The notes beneath the pieces were generated by a model, which worked only from the letters and a program-made list of their open reading frames with translations, did no database searches and was not told where the DNA came from. A stretch of 6,935 bases of DNA, taken from positions 1 through 6,935 of the forward strand of contig JAAURZ010000122.1 of assembly GCA_012031955.1 (NCBI GenBank). Direction: 5' to 3'. This document shows, piece by piece, positions 1 through 6,916 of the stretch (position 1 is its first letter; each line of letters starts with the position of its first letter). Source of the stretch: Bacteroidia bacterium (GTDB lineage Bacteria > Bacteroidota > Bacteroidia > Cytophagales > Cyclobacteriaceae). The position numbers and the translations under genes were made by a program.

Positions 1-115
1 CCATGCCTTGTCGTATACCGTCTTTGAATTGCTGCGCCCATCCTGCCGAAGCCGCCAGGAGGAAGACGGCTCCCAACACGATGGTACACATTTTCTTGTG
101 TAGAGTTTGATGCAT
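1..115 (-). CDS. N-terminal part of an exported protein of unknown function (runs off the left edge)
   Basis: Reading leftwards from an ATG at 115-113, the frame stays open to the window edge (38 codons). The product begins MHQTLHKKMCTIVLGAVF. It has a positively charged start, a hydrophobic core at about residues 10-24 and an Ala-Gly-Trp-Ala-Gln-Gln stretch that fits a signal peptidase I site after residue 27. The protein is therefore expected to leave the cytoplasm. A second in-frame ATG (Met9, just before the hydrophobic core) could be the true start. The gene lies 11 bp downstream of the stop of the small ORF at 127-369 on the same strand, so the two may be co-transcribed. The mature domain is almost entirely outside the window, so no family can be named. 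The signal peptide is seen directly; the export is inferred from it. Confidence 0.7.
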   Translation of the reverse strand, partial: MHQTLHKKMCTIVLGAVFLLAASAGWAQQFKDGIRQGM

Positions 116-126
116 AGAGTTTAGGT

Positions 127-369
127 TTATGATTTCGATTTTCTTTTTTCTGTTGAGTGCGCCTTGCCTGTCGCTTCGCCGTCGGCGGAGTGCTTCTTTT
201 CCATGGAAGCTTTGATTTTGATCAGGGCCTCCTGTTGTTGCTTCCGCCGGAGGATAAGATCCTGGATGATTTCGTCTGCCGCCTTAGCGGGTGGCTGGGA
301 ATTGCGTTTGCTCAAGGGTTGCCGGTTGTTGAGGAGCAAATTGGGGAACTGCCGGCGGATGCCCGGCAA
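127..369 (-). CDS. Small lysine-rich hypothetical ORF without an ATG start (possible gene or gene remnant)
   Basis: An 80-codon frame ends at a TAA at 127-129. The only usable start is a TTG at 369, since tandem in-frame TAG codons lie just upstream (from 376). The product is charged. A proline- and asparagine-containing N-terminal third is followed by a probable amphipathic helix or coiled coil at about residues 30-58 (it contains RRKQQQEALIKIKASMEKK). The tail is Lys/Ser/Glu-rich and ends RKSKS. There is no signal peptide or membrane segment, and I do not recognise a family. In favour of a gene: it is on the same strand as the exported gene at 1-115, 11 bp from it, and has helix-like composition. 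Against: no ATG, no ribosome binding site, short length. It could also be the C-terminal end of a decayed or frameshifted gene, which is plausible because the other long genes here carry indels. Confidence 0.4.
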   Translation of the reverse strand: MPGIRRQFPNLLLNNRQPLSKRNSQPPAKAADEIIQDLILRRKQQQEALIKIKASMEKKHSADGEATGKAHSTEKRKSKS

Positions 370-375
370 AAGGGA

Positions 376-512
376 CTACTACAAAATCACTACAACGTCG
401 GTTTGGGCAGCTAGTAAATTCACTACAGCGGTGCGAAACATCACCGAAAAGGCGGTTGAGGTCAAAACACGACTACGACATGAGAGGACCCTATTGCTAC
501 ATAGCTATGGTG
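376..512. other. Gene-free stretch between the small ORF and the regulator gene
   Basis: No credible coding frame crosses these 137 bases. On the minus strand an ATG at 441 opens only a 20-codon frame that ends at tandem TAG codons. The stretch holds the ACTACA half-site cluster and dyad described separately. It must also hold any promoter for the minus-strand genes at 127-369 and 1-115, and the 3' end of the regulator transcript. I found no convincing match to the Bacteroidota promoter pattern (TTTG then TAnnTTTG) and no strong terminator hairpin. Confidence 0.5.
378..427. promoter_or_regulatory. Phased ACTACA half-sites and a TAGT-AATT-ACTA dyad, candidate operator
   Basis: ACTACA occurs at 378, 389 and 422 on the plus strand, which is TGTAGT on the minus strand. 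The spacings are 11 and 33 bp, that is one and three helical turns. The third copy overlaps a 14-bp dyad at 412-425 (TAGTAAATTCACTA), which is palindromic except for one pair. ACTACA/TGTAGT half-sites are characteristic of operators bound by BlaI/MecI/CopY-family winged-helix repressors, which are common in Bacteroidota. The cluster sits just upstream of the minus-strand ORF and exported gene, where an operator would act. The repeats are seen in the sequence. The regulator family is inference, and no blaI-like gene lies in the window. Confidence 0.35.
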
Positions 513-2173
513 TTACCCTACAAACCGGGTTGGGGGTCGCACGCCAAGTTGTTCGAGAAAAGTAACGAGGTTCTGATCGGTGCCAGTCAGGTTGAGCTTC
601 TTTCGCAACCTGGTGCGGGCCACGTCTATCGACTTGGCGTTTTGATGGGTGAGCGCCGAAATCTCCTTGGTGGTCATGTTCAGCTTCAGGAAAGCACACA
701 GCCTCCGCTCACTGGGTGTGAGTTCGGGGAATTTTTCGTTGAGCGTCCGGTAAAAGTCTTCATGCACTTGCTGGAAGCGAAACTCGAATTCCTGCCACAA
801 CTCGGGTTGTAAATTGGATTGGATGTCGAGCACCACTTTTTGAATAGAGGCTGGCGAGTCGGCGACGGGTTTTGTTTGATCTCCAGCAGTTTTTCTGAAA
901 TACTGTTTATCAGCTCATTCTTATTCAGCAGGTACATGATGTTGGTGGCAAGCTCCTTGTCTTTGATCGCGAGGTCGTTTTGCAGCTTGATCTTGTCGAT
1001 CTTGAGGTTGACCTCCTTGATTTGCGCCTTGCGCGTCTTGTTTTTCTGAAGCAACCACAATATGGTGACGCCCAGCAGCAGCAAGCCCAGCAGCGTGACA
1101 CCGAGCAGAAAATAAAGTTCTCGCTGCTTCTGAAGGAGTTCTGCCTCGCGCTGCTTCTTATCGAATTCGAACTGCATTTCAAGCTGCGTGATCTTGCGCG
1201 TGTTCTCCTCGTTGAACAAGCTATCGGATGTGTTCATTTTCTGTTCCAGCGCGTGCAATGCTTTCTCGTAGTTTCCCACGGTAGCGTATAGTTCATACAG
1301 AAGTTGTGAGGCAGAGTTCAGCGTTTGCAACGATCCTATCTCTTCGCTAAGGGCCACAGCGTCTTGCAGATATTTCTCGGCCTTAACGGCGTCGAACTTG
1401 TGGCGCACAAAATATTCTCCCAGGTTATTGTAAGACCGGGCCAACCCGAAATGGTTGTTGTTGGCTCTGCGAAGCTCCATCGCCTGAACATAGTAGGAAT
1501 AGGCTTCGTCGAAGTTACCCTGATCGACATTCAATGTTCCGATATTATTCAGGATGTTTGCCCTGGCCTCGTGCGCATAGTCGAGTCTTTCGGCAAGCCT
1601 CAGGGCCTCGTTGTAGTAGCTGCCCGCGCTGTCGAATTTTTCGGTTTCGTCGTAAATGATGCCGATGTTGTTGTAGAGGTTGGCCCTGCGCAATTGCTCG
1701 CGGTCGGAACGTGTTCGGTCGGACCGCCCCATCATGCCGAGGGATTTCAGGTAGTTGAACAAGGCCTCATCCAGATCTCGCTGGTAGTAGTAAATGCTGC
1801 CCTGGTTGCCATACACCACGCTGAGCAACGCAGAATCGGCATCGCGTTCGGCCGTTCGCGCTACCTGGTGATATATCTGAAGGGATTGCGGGTAGTTACC
1901 CAGTTGCATGTAGGTAGTGGCCTGGCTCATGCGTGCCCAGTTCATGAGCGAATCGAGGCCGAGTTCCTGCGCGAGCTCGATGGACCGTACCGCGTATTCA
2001 AGTGCAGCCTGCGGGTTGACGCGCGACAGTTTGTCGGAGATGGCCAGCGAAAGCCGCGCCTGTTCGGCCTTGTCGGCGCTGCGATTAAGGAGCGTGATCA
2101 GGCTGTCGGCCTGTTGTGCCTGGCAGATACCGGTGGCGAGCACGGCGAGTAGAATGGTCAATAGCCGGTTCAT
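513..2173 (-). CDS. Membrane-anchored TPR protein with C-terminal LuxR-like HTH, one-component regulator (frameshifted)
   Basis: This gene is likely a one-component transcription regulator that senses in the periplasm and binds DNA in the cytoplasm. It starts at ATG 2173 with a signal peptide (MNRLLTILLAVLATGICQAQ). About six tetratricopeptide repeats follow at residues 78-314, with Asn-Asn-Ile-Gly and Tyr-Asn-Asn-Leu-Gly helix A motifs. Next come a coiled coil (about 318-351), one membrane span (353-375) and a second coiled coil (about 380-430). After residue 446 the frame breaks at the T5 run 837-841, and the original frame ends at 686. Adding one base joins it to the frame starting at 836, giving 553 residues. 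Residues 485-530 then form a helix-turn-helix (ELTPSERRLCAFLKLNM, TTKEISALTH, then SIDVARTRLRKKL). This architecture is familiar in Bacteroidota. The gene is divergent from the protease gene. Its ligand and targets are unknown. It is probably an intact gene with a sequencing indel; a real truncation would remove the whole HTH. Confidence 0.85.
837..841 (-). other. Single-base deletion in a homopolymer, frameshift in the TPR-HTH regulator
   Basis: On the coding strand the sequence is TTC-AAA-AAG-TGG, giving Phe-Lys-Lys-Trp and then 50 residues of unrelated, Ser/Asn/Cys-rich sequence to a stop at 686. Adding one A to the A5 run gives Phe-Lys-Lys-Val-Val-Leu-Asp-Ile and reads straight into the HTH domain. 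The two frames meet exactly here with no overlap of plausible protein, which fixes the site to this run. Confidence 0.85.
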
Positions 2174-2195
2174 TGGCCGAATGAAACCAATCTTT

Positions 2196-2215
2196 GAAAC
2201 AGTTGCAACTGCTTC
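2196..2215. promoter_or_regulatory. 20-bp near-perfect palindrome in the divergent intergenic region, candidate operator
   Basis: A perfect 12-bp palindrome, CAGTTGCAACTG (2200-2211), is extended by GAA and TTC arms. The result is a 20-bp dyad with a single mismatched pair (2199 against 2212). It lies 23 bp upstream of the regulator start (2173) and about 126 bp upstream of the protease start (2341). That position suits autoregulation or joint control of the two divergent genes. No known regulator consensus was recognised. There is no spacer loop and no T-run, so a terminator is unlikely. Confidence 0.4.
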
Positions 2216-2307
2216 GGTTGATCACCTCCGGATATGCCTCCATCGTACAATCGCGCGCCTTTAGAAATAGCCCTGACGTCACACTCCACTTCCGTCTTTA
2301 TTTTTTT

Positions 2308-2315
2308 TACATTTA
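2308..2315 (+). promoter_or_regulatory. Weak candidate -7 promoter element for the protease gene
   Basis: TACATTTA matches seven of eight positions of the Bacteroidota -7 consensus TAnnTTTG, directly after a T8 run. It lies 25 bp upstream of the ATG at 2341, which would give a short leader. No TTTG or TTG is found at the expected upstream distance for the -33 element, so this is only a candidate. No ribosome binding site is evident before the ATG, which is common in this phylum. Confidence 0.25.
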
Positions 2316-2340
2316 AGGATTGCCACTAAATACAACCCTC

Positions 2341-5300
2341 ATGAAAAAAATCATACTCAATTTGCTTGTCTTCCTTTCGCTGGCTGGCGCCGCGTATGCG
2401 CAGGTTAACGCGAGGTTGTTCCAATTCCCCGACGTATCCGCCACCCACATCACGTTCTCCTACGCTGGAGACATCTGGATCGTAGCCAAAGCGGGAGGTG
2501 TAGCCCACAAACTTACCACTGCCGACGGCCAGGAAGCTTTTCCGAAGTTCTCCCCAGACGGCTCCATGATCGCGTTTAGCGGCAACTATTTTGGCAATGT
2601 GGATGTATACGCGATGCCTTCCCTGGGCGGCGTTCCGAAACGCATCACCTACCACGGCATGACAGACCGCATCGTCGACTGGTATCCTGATGGACAAAAC
2701 TTGTTGTTGGCTACTTCCCGCGAAAGCGGGAAACAACGCTTCAGCCAGTTCTTTAAAGTGTCGGCAGCGGGCGGGCTCCCCGAGAAACTACCGATCCCGT
2801 ACGGAGAGTTTGCAACCCTCTCCGCCGACGGCGCGAAGGTAGCCTACACCACGCGCAGCCGGGTGTTCAGAACCTGGAAGCGCTATCGCGGCGGCATGGC
2901 CCCGGACATGTGGGTGTTTGACCTGCAAAACAACACGGCCGAAATGATTTCAAAAACGGACGCCAACGATGAGTTGCCAATGTGGCACAACAGCAAAATC
3001 TATTATTTGAGCGACGCCGGCACCGAAAAACGATTCAACATCTGGAGTTATGACATTAGCTCAAAGGTGTACAAGCAAGTGACGGATTTCAAAACTTTCG
3101 ACATTCATTTTCCCAGCATAGGTCCGTCCGACATGGTGTTTGAAGCTGGCGGCAAGCTCTACCTGATGGATCTCGGCACTGAGCAATACAAAGAGGTGCC
3201 GGTGTCGGTGGTTACCGACGAAGCGACGCTGATGCCACGCGAGGTGAACGCTGCCAAAAACCTCGACGCGTTCATGATATCACACGACGGCAAGCGCGGA
3301 CTTATTGCCGCACGCGGCGAGGTGTTTTCTGTTCCCGCTGAAAACGGCCCGGTGATCAACCTCACGCAATCATCCGGCGTGGCTGAACGATTCCCCGCCT
3401 GGTCGCCCGACGGCAAAACAGTTGCATACTGGAGTGACCGTTCTGGCGAATACGAGCTTACCGTGCGCAACGTGCAAACTGGTGGCGCCGAGCGCAAGCT
3501 CACGTCCTACGGCCCGGGCTTCCGTTACCAGATTTTCTGGGCGCCAAACAGCAAGCGCGTGGCATTCATCGACAAAGCCATGGTGGTTTATATTTATGAC
3601 ATTGAAAAAAACAAGACGCTCACTGTCGCGAAACAGAAAAACATGTACGAGGGCGCGCTCGAGTCGTTCCAGGCATCGTGGTCGCCCGACAGCCGGCACC
3701 TAGCGTTCGGCCTAAACCAGGATAACGGCAACAATGCCATCGCACTGTATGACATAAACACGGAAAAGCTCACTCAAGTCACGTCAGGATTTTATTCTGA
3801 TTACAGTCCCTCCTTCGACCCGGATGGCAAATACTTGTTCTTTCTTACAAACAGAAGCTTTTCTCCGGTATATAGCGACTTTGACAACTCGTGGTCGTAT
3901 CCCAATTCCACCAGCATTGCCGTAGTCACGCTGGTAAAGGATACACTTTCGCCACTTGCACCTAAGAACGACATGATTTCCTTCAAGTCGGAGGAAGCGA
4001 CCGCCGACAAGAGCAAATCATCTACAAAGAAGGGCAAGTCGGCCACCACTGACGAAACGGATAAACCGAAGGGCACCACCATTGACATGAATGGATTTGA
4101 AGAACGGGTGGTGATGTTGCCCCCTAAGCGGGCAACTACAATCACCTGGTGGCCGTGCAGGGCAAAGTCATCTACCATCACTTTCCCAACGCAGGTTCAG
4201 GGCAACGTGAAAGTCAGATCGTATACTTCGATCTGGACAAACGCGAGGAAAAAACGATTGTATCTGGCGCGCTTGGATTCGAGGTGTCGGCGGATGGAAA
4301 GAAGATCATGATTGCGGCGGACAACACATTTGCCATCGTGGACATAGCACCGGATCAGAAACTCGACAAGCGAATGCCCACCAGCAATCTTCCCATGATG
4401 CTGAATCCAAAAGAAGAATGGACGCCAGCTTTACACGGATGCATGGCGGTTTGAGCGTGACTACTTCTACGATGCGGCAATGCACGGCCTCGACTGGAAC
4501 GCGCTGCGAAAACAATACGGCGACTTGCTGGAAGACGCCATCACCCGTTGGGATGTGGACTTTGTGATTGGTGAACTGATCGCGGAAATCAGTGCGTCGC
4601 ATACCTATCGTGGTGGCGGCGACACCGAGGCGCCGCCGCAGCGTGCCGTCGGCTACCTCGGAATAGACTGGGGGTTGATGAACAACGCCTACTATGTGAA
4701 ACACATCGTAAAGGGAGCGCCTTGGGACACTGAGGCGCGCGCGGCTGTGAGCGCGCCGGGCCTCAAGATAAAAGAGGGAAACTACATTCTCGCAGTGAAC
4801 GGCGTGGCAATGGACGTGACCAAAGATCCATGGGCTTCGTTTGAAGGCCTCGCGAGCGGCTCGATTGAACTTACTGTGAATGCGGCGCCTTCAATGGCCG
4901 GATCATGGAAAGTACTGGTTGAACCGATGCGCGACGAAACACGGCTGCGCAACCTCGAATGGATTGAAGGCAATCGCAAGCGGGTTGACGAAGCTACACA
5001 GGGAAAGATTGGTTACATCTATGTGCCTAGCACCGGTGTGGGCGACGGACAGTATGAACTTGTGCGGATGTTCTATGCGCAGTATCAGAAGCGAGGCCTC
5101 ATTATTGACGAGCGATTCAACAACGGTGGACAAATACCTGATCGGTTCATAGAACTGCTCGACCGCAAACCACTCGCCTTTTGGGCGGTGCGCGATGGAC
5201 AAACGTGGCAATGGCCACCGGTCGGCAATTTCGGTCCGAAGGTGATGCTCATAAACGGATGGAGCGGTTCCGGCGGAGATGCTTTCCCCGATTACTTCCG

Positions 5301-5604
5301 CAAGGCTGGCCTCGGACCACTCATCGGCACGCGCACGTGGGGTGGCCTGATTGGCATATCGGGCGCGCCATCGCTCATCGACGGAGGGTTCGTTACCGTG
5401 CCAACTTTCCGTATGTATAATCCTGACGGCACTTGGTTTAAGGAAGGACACGGCGTAGACCCGGACATTGAGGTGATCGACGATCAGGCACAACTGGCCA
5501 GAGGAATAGACCCGCAGTTGGAGCGCGCCATCCGGGAGGCGCTTCAAAGGCTGTCAGCCAGACCAAATGAAGTGCCTGCCCGCCCCGCGGCAGAGATACG
5601 ATAA
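2341..5604 (+). CDS. Exported Tricorn protease homolog, S41 family peptidase with beta-propellers and PDZ (two frame breaks)
   Basis: This is a serine peptidase of the Tricorn branch of family S41, expected to degrade peptides in the envelope. The ATG at 2341 gives a clean signal peptide (MKKIILNLLVFLSLAGAAYA); a TTG at 2320 would only add unneeded residues. Propeller repeats with SPDG-like turns occur at residues 70-74, 354, 400, 447 and 492. A Lys/Ser/Thr/Glu-rich linker spans 549-579. A helical segment follows from about 692, a PDZ-like domain at about 765-862, and the S41 core after that. Candidate catalytic residues are Ser753-His754 (SASHTYRG), Ser977 (GWSGSGGD) and Glu1035 (FKEGHGVDP). 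The 58-residue Ser-to-Glu spacing equals that of Tricorn Ser965-Glu1023. A conserved Asp-x-Arg-x-Asn-x-Gly-Gly-like strand (IIDERFNNGG) is present. A -1 shift near 4120-4128 and a +1 at 4422 put about 98 codons out of frame; corrected, the protein is 1087 residues, about normal for the family. Confidence 0.92.
4120..4128 (+). other. First frame break in the Tricorn-like gene (one base missing)
   Basis: The reading TTG-CCC-CCT-AAG-CGG runs into Arg-Ala-Thr-Thr-Ile-Thr-Trp-Trp and stops at 4309-4311. Shifting by one base at CCCCCTAAG gives Pro-Pro-Lys-Ala-Gly-Asn-Tyr-Asn-His-Leu-Val-Ala-Val-Gln-Gly, a normal propeller-like continuation. The missing base belongs either to the C5 run (4120-4124) or to the AA pair (4126-4127). 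Confidence 0.85.
4419..4422 (+). other. Second frame break in the Tricorn-like gene (extra A at about 4422)
   Basis: The shifted frame reads Asn-Pro-Lys-Glu-Glu-Trp up to 4421, then degenerates and stops at 4452-4454. Skipping the A at 4422 restores the original frame: Trp-Arg-Gln-Leu-Tyr-Thr-Asp-Ala-Trp-Arg-Phe-Glu-Arg-Asp-Tyr-Phe-Tyr. This is the characteristic start of the helical domain before the Tricorn catalytic core. The site is not in a long homopolymer, unlike the other indels. Confidence 0.85.
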
Positions 5605-5625
5605 GAAGATGCACATCCGACATGA

Positions 5626-5654
5626 AAATGCGGGGCTGTAGTGGCCCTGCATTT
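5626..5654. terminator. Bidirectional hairpin terminator between convergent genes
   Basis: AAATGCGGGGC (5626-5636) pairs with GCCCTGCATTT (5644-5654) in an 11-bp stem with one G-U pair and a 7-base loop. It is followed by CTTT on the plus strand and by TTC on the minus strand. It sits in the 67-bp spacer between the protease stop (5604) and the transporter stop (5674), so it can end both transcripts. A short outer match (AGATGC at 5607 with GCATCT at 5668) could lengthen the structure. Confidence 0.7.
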
Positions 5655-5671
5655 CTTTGGCGAAAGCGCAT

Positions 5672-6916
5672 CTACATCTCGCTCACCATATTAATATCCT
5701 CCTCATCGACCGCTCCCGCCGTGGCACGCCGCACGATGGCACGGTTGCCGAAGAAGTAAATCACTGACGCTACCAGCGAACAACCCGCCATAACGCCAGC
5801 CATCGGCAATGCAGAATGGTTTTGTATCAGACTGACAAGCGCCGAGGCGGCTGCTCCTACGCCCATTTGCACGGCGCCCATCAATGCCGACGCGCTGCCG
5901 GCGCGGTTGGCAAACGGCGCGAGGCAAAGCGCCGACGCATTAGGAAACGTGAAGCCCTGGCAACACAGGTACAGGAACACCAGTACAACAGTGAGCACAA
6001 CGCCGCTAACACCTGCGAAGGTCAGCGCAAACAGGGTGACGCCCGTGACGCACTGAAACCACAATGCATACTTGATGATCTGTTCGCTTTGAAGTTGTCG
6101 CACTACAAAGCGATTCACCTGGCTCGCGCCGATAATGCCGGCGGCGATCAACGCAAACACCCAGCCATATTGCTTTTCATTCAGCCGGAACAACTCCATG
6201 AACACATAGGGCGAACCACTCAGGTATGCGTACAATCCTGAATAGGCAACTGCTCCGGTGAATGCATACGTGGCAAATTGTGGGTGCCGAATAATCTCGG
6301 CAAAATTCTTCACGATGCTACCAACCTTTAGCGAATGTGTTGGATCCGGCTTCCTGCTTTCAGGCAGCATAAAAATAACAGCCGCCAAAATGCCTGCACC
6401 AATGACCGTAAGTGTGCCGAACACAAAACGCCACCCCAACACCGACGTGATGTAACCACCGAGCGTGGGGGCAATGATCGGAGAAACGGCCACCACGAGC
6501 ATCAGCGATGAAAAACGCGGGCGTTGTCGCTTACTGCGAATAAGTCGCGCACCATGGCGCGCGAGGCTACCATGCCGGCGCAACTTCCCAGCGCCTGCAG
6601 AAACCTGAAAGCAATAAGCCACTCGATGGAACTTACAAGAGCACAGCCTGCCGAAGCCAGCACATAGATACACAGTCCGGCGTACAGGGGTTTCTTCCGC
6701 CCGTAGCGCTCCAGCAACGGGCCGTACACCAACTGTCCCGCCGAGATGCCGATGAAGAAACTTGAAAGTGAAAGCATAACCTGCGACACCGATGTACTAA
6801 GCCCGTCGGCGATGGCAGGGAATGCGGGCAGGTACATGTCGATAGACAACGGCCCGATGGTGGTAAGCAGCCCCCAGAATAAAAATGAGTCGATTGTAAT
6901 TCTTCGCGCTAGTCAT
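5672..6916 (-). CDS. Bcr/CflA-family MFS multidrug efflux transporter (two frame breaks)
   Basis: This is a twelve-helix major facilitator of the inner membrane, of the Bcr/CflA drug:proton antiporter type; the substrate cannot be told. The likely start is ATG 6916 (MTSAKNYNRLIFILG). The frame stays open to the window edge, so a start further upstream is possible. Family marks in the reconstructed 414 residues are SIDMYLPAFPAI after TM1, motif A (GQLVYGPLLERYGRKK, 60-75), RFLQALGSCAGMVASRAMVRD (104-124), PIIAPTLGGY (146-155) and SGLYAYLSGSPYVF (from 226). The C-terminal half is continuous from the break to the stop at 5672. Two indels split the gene: one base is missing in the A5 run at 6511-6515, and one G is probably extra in the G5 run at 6871-6875. 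The restored length of about 400 residues is typical for the family. The gene converges on the protease gene, sharing a terminator region. No regulator of it is visible. Confidence 0.88.
6511..6515 (-). other. Single-base deletion in a homopolymer, frameshift in the MFS transporter
   Basis: The coding strand reads Asn-Ala-Arg-Val-Phe-His-Arg-stop, with the stop at 6502-6504. One extra T in the T5 run gives Arg-Val-Phe-Ser-Ser-Leu-Met-Leu-Val-Val-Ala-Val-Ser-Pro, which continues into the conserved PIIAPTLGGY segment in the frame that ends at 5672. Confidence 0.88.
6871..6875 (-). other. Probable single-base insertion in a homopolymer near the MFS N-terminus
   Basis: The frame carrying Thr-Thr-Ile-Gly-Pro-Leu-Ser-Ile-Asp-Met has no ATG, GTG or TTG before Leu-Ser-Ile-Asp and meets a TGA upstream. 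The ATG at 6916 opens a credible N-terminus ending Leu-Ile-Phe-Ile-Leu-Gly in another frame. Removing one G from the G5 run joins them as Ile-Leu-Gly-Leu-Leu-Thr-Thr-Ile-Gly-Pro, a good first membrane helix. A two-base deletion (Gly-Gly-Leu) would also join them. A TTG start at 6849 is the alternative, but it would remove TM1. Confidence 0.65.

Noticed and set aside
1325..2152. Long open frame of 275 codons on the plus strand opposite the regulator
   Set aside because: It is an antisense shadow of the TPR coding region. The composition is Val/Gly-rich with no recognisable domain, and the minus strand encodes a clear TPR protein.
2163..2173. Lipoprotein signal for the regulator because of Cys17
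   Set aside because: The residues before the cysteine (Thr-Gly-Ile) do not fit a lipobox, which needs a small residue directly before Cys. A signal peptidase I site after Cys-Gln-Ala fits better.
2216..2231. GGTTGATCACCTCC resembles the 3' end of 16S rRNA (anti-Shine-Dalgarno); its complement is a strong Shine-Dalgarno on the minus strand
   Set aside because: No flanking rRNA sequence is present. On the minus strand no start codon follows at a useful distance; the regulator ATG is about 48 bases away. It is treated as chance.
2274..2281. TGACGTCA palindrome in the divergent intergenic region
   Set aside because: It is only 8 bp with non-symmetric flanks, and is expected by chance at this frequency. 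No bacterial regulator was recognised for it.
837..4422. Programmed frameshifting or phase variation as the cause of the frame breaks
   Set aside because: The runs are only five bases long, no slippery heptamer with a downstream structure was seen, and the protease would need two opposite shifts 98 codons apart. Sequencing or assembly error is simpler.
4903..5547. Open frame of 214 codons on the minus strand opposite the protease core
   Set aside because: It lies antisense to the S41 catalytic domain, whose motifs are unmistakable on the plus strand. There is no start context or family resemblance.
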